From: Lachnospiraceae bacterium
Lineage (GTDB): Bacteria; Bacillota; Clostridia; Lachnospirales; Lachnospiraceae
Reading direction: 5' to 3'
Assembly (NCBI GenBank): GCA_016297945.1
Contig: JAEDFR010000053.1
Span: 1-15,299 of the forward strand
Length of the DNA: 15,299 bases
Positions 1 through 7,272 of the stretch are shown here, piece by piece. Position 1 is the first letter of the stretch; each line of letters starts with the position of its first letter. The translations under genes were made by a program, and so were the position numbers. Under the pieces are notes generated by a model, which ran no database searches, was not told the origin of the DNA, and saw nothing but the letters and a program-made list of their open reading frames with translations.

Positions 1-12
1 TACATCAGAATA

Positions 13-1794
13 TCACAGTCCGGCAAGAACATCAAACACCCCGGCAAGGTTTAGCGTTCCATACCCCCACTCCCTTGAGGGGTAATACAGCTCTTTTTTT
101 CGTGTAGCGCCGCGAATAAAAAGATTTTTAATACTTTGGGTATTGATTGTAATATCCCGACCTTCCACGACTGCCCACTGCATAAAGTCCGCAGCCGCTC
201 CTGCCGTTATGGCCGCAGCCATACTGGAGCCCGTTTCCGCTCCCATCACGGTTGGCACCAAGAATCCCGGTGCCGCAATAGACGGTACAATCGAACCATC
301 TACAGAAAATCCACGTCCGCTGTTTAAATAAAAGCTTTGATCTGCACTGTTATAGCTTGATACAGCTAAGGTTGCGCGGCTGTATGCGGGTTCTGTGATT
401 GTCTCATAAGGGCTGGGACGCAAAAAATAAGTTTCACTTTTTAAAAACTGCCGAAGAGGAAGCCATGAATGGACGATTCCTTCTCCGTTTCCTGCGAAAA
501 CTCGAATTTTCCAGATACCGGAAACCGGTCTTATAAAACGAAGTGTAATTAACTCCTGCCCGTTTCCTAAATCGACAGGCACATAGTCAATCACAACTCT
601 GGATTCCGAATAAATAAAGCTAAATTCCAGGCTCTGTCCCATACGATATGGAATCTCCGGTATGCTTTCTCCGCCCGGCGATGTCAGAGAAATGGTATAT
701 ACACCGGGAATCTGTCCCCATATTTCCATATAAAATCCCGGCTCACCATCTCCGATCAACAATTCCATTTCATCATAATTCTTTATGCCGGAATAAGACG
801 GAAACAAATTCCCTTCATAATGTCCCGAAGTATTCCCTTCATTACCGCCTCCAATTACCACGCACCGGTTTCTTTTTCTTGCAAGAATATCCAGATATCC
901 GTCCAAAAGCGACGAACCATCATGTGAGCCCATCGTTGTTCCCAATGCAATACAGATGACAAGCGGCTTTCCAAGCTTTGATGCCAATTGATCCAGATAG
1001 CTTAAGGCAAGCATGATATCTGTTTCCTGATAACAAAGTACATCATCCCCTATGCTGTAATACTCCCTCATATACTGTTTACATTGTTTCAATTTCACAA
1101 CTGCGATATCCGCATCTTTTGCCGCGCCCACAAATCCGTTTGTCCGATCATATCCACAGGCGGCTGAAATCATTTTAGTACCATGTCCGTCTTCATCCGT
1201 AAACAAAAGCGACCCATTCTCCCGAAGGTTTTTATTAATATCCTCTCTGGTATATTCCACCCCGTAATAGAATCCCTCCGGTGCACTGAACCTTTTCTTC
1301 TGTTCCGAATCCGGCATTTTGGCATCATCCTCTACCATACCATCCGTCAAGTTTCCGTTTTCACTCCCCGGATCCTCGTCACTTTGTATCGCCGTCTGAT
1401 CCCAGACTGCAGCAATTCTGGTAGTTCCGTCTTCATTTAAAAAAGCCGGAAGCCGGTATCGGATTCCCGTATCCAGAAAGCCAAGCAAAACTCCCCTTCC
1501 GGTTAAACTTAGCGGTTCTCTGTTTACCGGAAGAATTCCCGCCGCATTTAAAACGGATAAATCACTTTGCAGACCATAGCACTTGGGAATATACTGATAT
1601 CGATATTCTGCACTGTTTAAAGGCGGCACCGAAGATGCCGCCACATATAATATAAATAAATTGTCCAATATTTTGATAACACATTTGTCAGAACTGACAG
1701 GATCGCCCGGAAATAAAGAACCGGAGGATATATCGAATCCCAGTGGGATATCCCGATAATCCTCCGATAAAATACGATAATTACATAAATCCAT
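13..1794 (-). CDS. S8 family (subtilisin-like) serine peptidase, Csp-like
   Basis: A 593-residue subtilase with a complete catalytic set: Asp108 in FLDTG, His204 in DGHGT, oxyanion Asn318 in GGGNEGN and Ser524 in TGSSMAAA. Residues 1-75 look like a small N-terminal prodomain ending near IPKCYG. A charged insert (about 136-175) separates the Asp and His blocks, and a beta-rich insert (about 340-460) lies between the Asn and Ser blocks. This layout matches the clostridial Csp-like S8 peptidases, some of which process spore germination proteins; that role here is only a possibility. There is no signal peptide or membrane segment, so a cytoplasmic or forespore location is likely. ATG at 1794 is the only good start, because an in-frame stop lies a few codons upstream. 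Its ribosome binding site is weak and lies in a hairpin. It follows the ClpX-like gene by 48 bp with no terminator between, so it is probably the last visible gene of that operon. Confidence 0.9.
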   Translation of the reverse strand: MDLCNYRILSEDYRDIPLGFDISSGSLFPGDPVSSDKCVIKILDNLFILYVAASSVPPLNSAEYRYQYIPKCYGLQSDLSVLNAAGILPVNREPLSLTGRGVLLGFLDTGIRYRLPAFLNEDGTTRIAAVWDQTAIQSDEDPGSENGNLTDGMVEDDAKMPDSEQKKRFSAPEGFYYGVEYTREDINKNLRENGSLLFTDEDGHGTKMISAACGYDRTNGFVGAAKDADIAVVKLKQCKQYMREYYSIGDDVLCYQETDIMLALSYLDQLASKLGKPLVICIALGTTMGSHDGSSLLDGYLDILARKRNRCVVIGGGNEGNTSGHYEGNLFPSYSGIKNYDEMELLIGDGEPGFYMEIWGQIPGVYTISLTSPGGESIPEIPYRMGQSLEFSFIYSESRVVIDYVPVDLGNGQELITLRFIRPVSGIWKIRVFAGNGEGIVHSWLPLRQFLKSETYFLRPSPYETITEPAYSRATLAVSSYNSADQSFYLNSGRGFSVDGSIVPSIAAPGFLVPTVMGAETGSSMAAAITAGAAADFMQWAVVEGRDITINTQSIKNLFIRGATRKKELYYPSREWGYGTLNLAGVFDVLAGL

Positions 1795-1797
1795 AAT

Positions 1798-1829
1798 TGC
1801 ACCATAAACCTTTTTTATCAGTTTATGCA
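1798..1829 (-). promoter_or_regulatory. Hairpin just upstream of the S8 peptidase start
   Basis: On the minus strand TGCATAAAC (1829-1821) can pair with GTTTATGGTGCA (1809-1798), leaving an 11-nt loop and a 3-nt bulge. The 3' arm ends 3 nt before the ATG. It contains the only weak Shine-Dalgarno candidates: AAGG at the loop/stem edge and GGTG 5 nt before the start. No T-run follows, so it is not a terminator. Translational control is an inference. Confidence 0.4.
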
Positions 1830-1842
1830 GCCAATATAGGAA

Positions 1843-3897
1843 CTATCCTCGAATCTCAATAATCGGACCGCCTTTACCCTCGATATAATCGCCGGTAATG
1901 GTAACCGTACCGATATTGTCATCCTTGGGAATTTCATACATGATATCCAGCATAAATTCCTCGATGATTGCCCGAAGCGCACGTGCTCCGGTATCTTTTT
2001 CCATAGCCTTTTTGGCAATGGCATGCAGGGCACTGTCATCAAAGTGTAAATCCACTTCGTCCAATGCCAAAAGCTTTTGATACTGTTTCAAAATGGCATT
2101 CTTGGGTTCGCTTAAAATCGCAACCAGCATTTCTTCTGTCAAACCGTCCAAGGTAAATAAAATGGGAAGACGACCCAGAAATTCCGGTATCATACCAAAT
2201 TTTCTCAAATCCTCAATCGTAACCTGATTGTGGATATTTTTTTCTTTATCATACGTATCTTTTAATACTGCATCGAAACCAATGGAACTCTGTTTGGAAA
2301 GACGCTGTTTAATAATCCCATCCAGTTCAGGGAACGCTCCACCGCAGATAAATAAGATATTACGTGTATTAATGGTCGTAAGTGGAACCATGGCATTTTT
2401 ACTGCTGGCGCCAACAGGCACTTCGATATCCGCTCCCTCTAACAGTTTTAGCATACCCTGCTGAACCGATTCTCCGGATACATCCCGGGAATTGGTATTT
2501 TGCTTTTTGGCAATCTTGTCAATTTCGTCAATGAAAACAATACCCATCTCAGCTCTGTCCACATCATTATCCGCTGCAGCCAAAAGCTTTGACAAAACAC
2601 TTTCAATATCGTCACCGATATATCCGGCCTCAGTCAGACTGGTAGCATCCGCAATGGCAAGCGGAACGTCTAATAGCTTGGCAAGTGTTTTAACCAGATA
2701 GGTCTTACCACAGCCGGTCGGTCCAATCATCAGCATATTGGATTTCTCAATCTCAATTTCATCCATAGTATTGGTAGCCACACGCTTATAATGATTATAA
2801 ACAGCAACTGACATTACCTTTTTGGCCTTTTCCTGACCGACAACAAAATCATCCAATTTAGCTTTGATTTCATGTGGTGCCGGAATATTTTTAATATCAA
2901 TCAACGGCTTATCTGTCTTTTTACGTTTCTTTAGTTTGGAACGTTTGGAATTTAAGCTTTCTCCCTGCAAATCATTCAGATTTACAAAACGGATATTGGG
3001 AAATCCCTTCGGTGTTCCTTTCTTTTCATCTTTGTCATCAGAAGAATTGCCGTTTAGCATGGAAGCTATATCAAATCCTGACATTGGTCCAAACAAGGAC
3101 GGATCATCCAGTGCGGAATAATCATACTGACTGATTGCATCCATGGTTTTATGCATACAGTCATCACAAATACAGATATTCTGCGGCATCTTAAACTGTT
3201 TACCGGTGACACTTTCGGGTCTGTGACAGATGAAGCACACATTGTCATATTCGTCATCATCGTCATCGTCGTCATCGCCGTCATCGTAATCATCATTGTC
3301 ATCGTCGCCATTGGCATCATTATCATCGACAACAAATTCATCTTCTAATGCATCTTCATCATCAATCATAAATACATCTGATATATCATCGTCTGTAACG
3401 TCGTCAGCAAGTTGAACTTTGGTATCATTAGCGGAAATCTTTTTATCTGCTTTTCTATCTGCATCTGTCAAATCATCCGAATCATCAAAGTCGTCATCGT
3501 CAAAATCATCGTCGCTGGCACTCATATCAAATAAAGGAGCGTCATCCTTTTCCATAACTTCTCTGAAATCATTTTCCGGTTTGATATATCTTTTTTGCGA
3601 AGCTTCATCCTCATAATCGTCAGAAGAATCAAAATCATTTAAAAATGAATCATTTTCCTCCTCTTCCGAAAAATCATCTTCATCAAAAAATACGACTTCA
3701 TCTGATACATTTTTCATAGTGTCATCCATGCTGTTATGATTCATGTCCGTATCTTCTGCCGTAACATTTTCATCAGCCTGATTCTTCGGCATATTCTCTG
3801 CCAAATTATTTTCATCCGCCCGGTTCTTCTGCATTTCCTCTGCCGGTTTTGTATTTGTTTTGTCTGAATTATTTAAAAAATCAAAAAAATTAGCCAT
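1843..3897 (-). CDS. ClpX-like AAA+ unfoldase with hyperacidic N-terminal extension
   Basis: A 684-residue protein; ordinary ClpX is about 420. In order: an acidic, low-complexity extension (1-219, dense Asp/Glu from about 66); a ClpX-type zinc finger (C221, C224, C244, C247); a linker with a basic stretch (about 318-328); then a full AAA+ module. The module has Walker A GPTGCGKT (392-399), pore loop GYIG (425-428), Walker B IVFIDEID (453-460), pore-2 RDVSGESVQQ (471-480), an IGF tripeptide (539-541) that in ClpX docks on ClpP, and sensor-2 GAR (637-639). ClpX unfolds proteins and feeds them to ClpP in the cytoplasm, and all core ATPase residues are present. The RKH substrate loop reads SKN (499-501), and Walker A carries Cys in place of the usual Ser. 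The start ATG shares its A with the htrA stop (TAATG) and has GGAGG six bases upstream, so the two are probably translationally coupled. It is likely a paralogue, since no tig or clpP is adjacent. Confidence 0.88.
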   Translation of the reverse strand: MANFFDFLNNSDKTNTKPAEEMQKNRADENNLAENMPKNQADENVTAEDTDMNHNSMDDTMKNVSDEVVFFDEDDFSEEEENDSFLNDFDSSDDYEDEASQKRYIKPENDFREVMEKDDAPLFDMSASDDDFDDDDFDDSDDLTDADRKADKKISANDTKVQLADDVTDDDISDVFMIDDEDALEDEFVVDDNDANGDDDNDDYDDGDDDDDDDDEYDNVCFICHRPESVTGKQFKMPQNICICDDCMHKTMDAISQYDYSALDDPSLFGPMSGFDIASMLNGNSSDDKDEKKGTPKGFPNIRFVNLNDLQGESLNSKRSKLKKRKKTDKPLIDIKNIPAPHEIKAKLDDFVVGQEKAKKVMSVAVYNHYKRVATNTMDEIEIEKSNMLMIGPTGCGKTYLVKTLAKLLDVPLAIADATSLTEAGYIGDDIESVLSKLLAAADNDVDRAEMGIVFIDEIDKIAKKQNTNSRDVSGESVQQGMLKLLEGADIEVPVGASSKNAMVPLTTINTRNILFICGGAFPELDGIIKQRLSKQSSIGFDAVLKDTYDKEKNIHNQVTIEDLRKFGMIPEFLGRLPILFTLDGLTEEMLVAILSEPKNAILKQYQKLLALDEVDLHFDDSALHAIAKKAMEKDTGARALRAIIEEFMLDIMYEIPKDDNIGTVTITGDYIEGKGGPIIEIRG
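3247..3315 (-). repeat. GAY trinucleotide tract coding for poly-Asp
   Basis: The plus strand is a near-continuous run of ATC/GTC triplets, read on the minus strand as GAT/GAC (Asp) codons for residues about 195-217 of the ClpX-like protein. The longest uninterrupted Asp run is eight residues. Mixed GAT and GAC codons make it an imperfect microsatellite. Confidence 0.7.
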
Positions 3898-5312
3898 TAT
3901 TTTCCTCCAAGTTTCACGGTTGTATCAAAGGTCTGATAACCATCCGATGTTCGTGTCAGCAAATTAACCGTAACCGAATCACCTTCTTCATAATAAGACA
4001 ATACTTCTGTCAGATCATCCATGTCTCCTACGGTATATCCGTCAATTTCCAATAAAATATCCCCTTTATGAATTCCGGCTCTCTGTGCAGGCGTTTCATC
4101 AAATACCTGCGTAATGTAAATACCTTCTTTTAGGTTATATTTTTCTAATAATTCGCCGGTAACCGCCATACCACTAATGCCCAGATATGCAGAATCGTCA
4201 CGCTTCTGTGCCGGTCTTGTTTTTTTCTGCATCAGATCTTTTAAAATCGGTTCTGCCGTTGAAATGGGGATGGCGTATCCCATGCCCTCAGTCGCATAGT
4301 CAGCAATCTTACTGGAGTTTATACCGATGACCTCACCACGCACATTTAATAGAGCACCACCGGAATTGCCGGGATTAATAGCCGCATCAGTTTGAATCAG
4401 ATATTTGACCTTGGCTGAGGCATCCTTACTGTTTTCCGTACCATAGAGCGGGCCTCCATTATCCGTATATGCTCTATTTACTGCACTGATCACTCCGGTC
4501 GTTACTGACTGTCCATAACCAAGTGCATTGCCGATTGCAATGGCCGGCTCTCCTACCTTCAGATAATCGGAATTACCCAATGTAGCAATTCGAATCATTT
4601 TTTTGGTTGCAGAATCCAAATCCGTCAAACTAATGGCAATAACAGCCAGATCCATATCTTTATCGGTTCCTTTGACAGAAGCAGATGCAACCGAATCATC
4701 AATAAACTGAACCGTAAGCTCCTCGGAATCTTCCACTACATGGTTGTTGGTAGCAATTAAAAGCTCGGTGTCATTTTCCCCGACAATAATACCGGAACCG
4801 CCGCCTTCCGCTTCATAATCATAAAAATAGCCCCAAAAATCATCTTCCATCGTGTAAGTACCAAAGATTGATACAACACAGGGCATTACCCTGTCAACAA
4901 CTTCTGTTACATCGGTCACGACCGTCGCTTTTGAAGCTGTGGCATCCGTCATATCAATTTCAGAGTCGGAATTCATTTCGTTGATATCGCTGATTTCACC
5001 GGTGCCATTTTCACTGTCGCCTGATTTCTTAAGAAAATCCTTATCGTCAGATGTATTTCCGCCAGCAGAATTTGTCTGCTGATCCCCTTCAGTTTGCTCA
5101 GACGAACCCGACAAACTTCCATCTTTCGTTGTTTCAATTTGAGCAACCGGCTCGCCGGCATTTGGCATAACTTCCTGCTTAAACACAACCAGAATGACGA
5201 TTATAATCATTCCCGCAACCAGACCGAATAGCATACCGCATAATACGCTCATGCCCATTTTCTTAATCCGGCCATCTTCTGTTTTGTGATACACTTTCTC
5301 GTTTTCTTCCAT
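3897..5312 (-). CDS. Membrane-anchored HtrA/DegP-like serine protease with PDZ domain
   Basis: A 471-residue trypsin-fold protease of the HtrA (S1C) family, which degrades or refolds damaged exported proteins at the outer face of the membrane. A short charged cytoplasmic tail (1-19) leads to one membrane segment (about 21-44). A Ser/Asp/Glu/Gly-rich linker (about 50-125) follows. The protease domain has His191 (NNHVV), Asp221 (KDMDLAV) and Ser317 (INPGNSGGAL), and one C-terminal PDZ domain spans about 375-468. The catalytic triad is intact. MPCVV at 143-147 has Cys where Ser is common. The frame stays open upstream to an ATG at 5390, which would overlap the end of glmS. ATG at 5312 is preferred because AGGAG sits 7 nt before it (5324-5320), whereas the upstream stretch is just the intergenic hairpin. 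It is downstream of glmS by 92 bp and shares one base with the ClpX-like gene. Confidence 0.93.
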   Translation of the reverse strand: MEENEKVYHKTEDGRIKKMGMSVLCGMLFGLVAGMIIIVILVVFKQEVMPNAGEPVAQIETTKDGSLSGSSEQTEGDQQTNSAGGNTSDDKDFLKKSGDSENGTGEISDINEMNSDSEIDMTDATASKATVVTDVTEVVDRVMPCVVSIFGTYTMEDDFWGYFYDYEAEGGGSGIIVGENDTELLIATNNHVVEDSEELTVQFIDDSVASASVKGTDKDMDLAVIAISLTDLDSATKKMIRIATLGNSDYLKVGEPAIAIGNALGYGQSVTTGVISAVNRAYTDNGGPLYGTENSKDASAKVKYLIQTDAAINPGNSGGALLNVRGEVIGINSSKIADYATEGMGYAIPISTAEPILKDLMQKKTRPAQKRDDSAYLGISGMAVTGELLEKYNLKEGIYITQVFDETPAQRAGIHKGDILLEIDGYTVGDMDDLTEVLSYYEEGDSVTVNLLTRTSDGYQTFDTTVKLGGK

Positions 5313-5336
5313 ATTGCTACTCCTAAAGCACTTACT

Positions 5337-5378
5337 ATATACCGGTATGCCAATGCTTACTCTGTCATTCCGGTATAT
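5337..5378 (-). promoter_or_regulatory. Intercistronic stem-loop between glmS and htrA
   Basis: On the minus strand ATATACCGG (5378-5370) and CCGGTATAT (5345-5337) are perfect 9-bp inverted repeats around a 24-nt loop, with a further AATG/CATT pair inside. An alternative stem, TATGCC with GGCATA, uses overlapping bases. No T-run follows, so an mRNA stability or processing element, or a leaky attenuator, is more likely than a terminator. The htrA ribosome binding site is 12 nt further downstream. Confidence 0.5.
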
Positions 5379-5410
5379 CGGCATATCCATCAGTATGCCA
5401 TAGCTTACTC
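5345..5410 (-). repeat. Direct repeat copying the glmS stop region
   Basis: GAGTAAGCTATGGCATAC (5410-5393), containing the last sense codon and stop of glmS, recurs as GAGTAAGCATTGGCATAC (5362-5345), 16 of 18 bases identical at a 48-bp offset. The second copy lies in the loop of the intercistronic hairpin. Confidence 0.65.
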
Positions 5411-7270
5411 TACTGTAACAGATTTTGCCAGATTTCTGGGTTTATCCACATCGAGACCTTTTGCAACGGAAACATAATATCCCAAAAGCTGTAACGGCAC
5501 GACAGCAAGGGATGCTGCAAAATGAGTATCTGTCTTTGGAATATAAACTGTGAAATCTACCGTATCCTCAATTTCATAATGTCCATAGCTGGTCAGTCCC
5601 ATCAGATACGCACCACGACTCTTTACTTCTACCATATTGGATATCGTCTTTTCATACAAGTCGTCCTGTGTCAAAAGACCGATAACCAGGGTTCCGTTTT
5701 CAATTAAAGAAATCGTACCGTGCTTTAATTCACCGGCAGCATAAGCTTCGGAATGGATATAGCTGATTTCTTTTAATTTCAGACTTCCTTCCATGGAAAC
5801 GGAATAGTCAATGCCTCTTCCGATAAAGAAAACATCCTTTGCCGATGCAAATTTAGCAGCAAACCACTGAATCCGCTCTTTATCCGCAATAATTTTCTCA
5901 ATCTTATCAGGCAATGCCAAAATCTCTGTCACAAGCTCTGAAGCCTTTGCATCATCTAACTGTTTTTTATGCTGTCCAAATGCAATTGCTAACATATAGC
6001 AGGAAATCAGCTGTGTACTGTATGCCTTTGTCGTGGCAACCGCAATTTCCGGACCTGCCATGGTGTAATACACATAATCGGCTTCCCTTGCAATAGAAGA
6101 GCCTACAACATTGACAATTGCTAATGTCTTATTTCCCCTTGCTTTGGCTTCTCTTAATGCGGCTAGGGAATCAGCCGTTTCTCCGGACTGTGAAATAATA
6201 ACAACCAAACCGTTGGGGGTAAGGATTGGATTACGATAACGGAATTCACTTGCCAGCTCCACACGCACAGGGATTTTAGCAAAATCTTCAAAAACATACT
6301 GAGCTGTCATGCCGACATGGTATGCCGAACCACATGCTACAATGTAAATCTGGTCGATTGCCTGAAGCACGTTTTCATCCATATCAATTGCTGATAAATC
6401 AATTTTTCCATCCTTTAACACAATATTGGCTGTATCGGTAATCGCCTTGGGCTGTTCATGGATTTCTTTCATCATGAAATGCTCATAACCGCCTTTTTCT
6501 GCGGATTCTGCATCCCAATGGATTTCCGTCAGAGGTTTCTCAATCTCATCACCATTGAGGTTGAAGAAATGAACTTCGCCATTGGAGAGTTTTGCCATTT
6601 CGAGATTGCCAATATAATAAACATTGCGCGTATATTTCAAAATAGCCGGAACATCGGATGCAACAAAAGAAGCATCTCCTTCTGTACCGATAATCATGGG
6701 GCTGTCCTTACGGGCTACCCAGATTTCTCCGGGATAATCCTGGAACATCAGACAGAGTGCATAGGAACCGCGCACACGTACCATGGTTTTTGCAATCGCA
6801 TCAACCGGACCAATGTTGTATTTTTTATAGTAATAATCCACCAGCTTAACAACCACTTCCGTGTCGGTATCAGAATAGAACTGATAGCCATTCCGGAGTA
6901 GCTTTTCTTTTAATTCCTGATAATTTTCAATAATACCATTATGAACACCAACTACCTCTCCCTCTTCGGTGGGATGATTTTTTACAAAGGTGCCACTAAC
7001 ATGCGGATGCGCATTGATTTCCGACGGCTCTCCATGCGTCGCCCAGCGGGTATGACCGATACCACAACATCCTTTTAAAGCCTTTCCACCATCCGTTTTA
7101 TCCGATAATGTAGCCAGTCTTCCTTTTGATTTTACCACTGAAATCGGATGATCCCCATCTCTTACAGCAAGACCGGCTGAATCATAGCCTCTGTATTCCA
7201 GCTTTGCCAACCCATCCAACAAAATAGGGGCTGCCTGCTCTTTTCCACAATATCCTACGATACCACACAT
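5405..7270 (-). CDS. glmS: Glutamine--fructose-6-phosphate aminotransferase (isomerizing)
   Basis: A 621-residue cytoplasmic enzyme that makes glucosamine-6-phosphate from fructose-6-phosphate and glutamine, the first committed step to UDP-GlcNAc for peptidoglycan and surface glycans. It begins MCGIVGYCG, so Cys2 becomes the N-terminal glutaminase nucleophile after Met removal. GHTRWATHG and HNGIIENY mark the class II amidotransferase domain. Two SIS sugar-isomerase domains follow (ACGSAYH, SQSGETADS, STQLIS, EGSLKLKE), and the tail DKPRNLAKSVTVE is typical of the family. Length is normal (about 600-620). The ATG lies 2 bp after the upstream glycosyltransferase stop, and its AGGAGA site lies inside that gene's last codons. 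There is therefore no room for the glmS ribozyme found upstream of glmS in many Firmicutes, and expression must follow the operon promoter. Confidence 0.98.
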   Translation of the reverse strand: MCGIVGYCGKEQAAPILLDGLAKLEYRGYDSAGLAVRDGDHPISVVKSKGRLATLSDKTDGGKALKGCCGIGHTRWATHGEPSEINAHPHVSGTFVKNHPTEEGEVVGVHNGIIENYQELKEKLLRNGYQFYSDTDTEVVVKLVDYYYKKYNIGPVDAIAKTMVRVRGSYALCLMFQDYPGEIWVARKDSPMIIGTEGDASFVASDVPAILKYTRNVYYIGNLEMAKLSNGEVHFFNLNGDEIEKPLTEIHWDAESAEKGGYEHFMMKEIHEQPKAITDTANIVLKDGKIDLSAIDMDENVLQAIDQIYIVACGSAYHVGMTAQYVFEDFAKIPVRVELASEFRYRNPILTPNGLVVIISQSGETADSLAALREAKARGNKTLAIVNVVGSSIAREADYVYYTMAGPEIAVATTKAYSTQLISCYMLAIAFGQHKKQLDDAKASELVTEILALPDKIEKIIADKERIQWFAAKFASAKDVFFIGRGIDYSVSMEGSLKLKEISYIHSEAYAAGELKHGTISLIENGTLVIGLLTQDDLYEKTISNMVEVKSRGAYLMGLTSYGHYEIEDTVDFTVYIPKTDTHFAASLAVVPLQLLGYYVSVAKGLDVDKPRNLAKSVTVE

Positions 7271-7272
7271 AT

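Noticed and set aside
1617..1805. 62-codon minus-strand ORF starting at 1805 with AAGG nearby
   Set aside because: It overlaps the S8 gene in another frame, shows no family features and ends quickly.
3240..3320. CRISPR-like or satellite array
   Set aside because: The repetition is a triplet codon tract within an open reading frame, with no spacer structure.
3151..3348. Plus-strand ORF coding for an Ile/Val-rich hydrophobic peptide
   Set aside because: It is the complement of the GAT/GAC Asp tract in the ClpX-like gene; reading ATC/GTC triplets gives Ile and Val automatically.
5313..5390. Longer htrA start at 5390 adding 26 residues
   Set aside because: The added segment is encoded by the intergenic hairpin and has no good ribosome binding site, whereas ATG 5312 has AGGAG at 7 nt.
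6458..6901. 147-codon plus-strand ORF
   Set aside because: It lies antisense inside glmS, a strongly recognisable gene, with no supporting motif, so it is a shadow.
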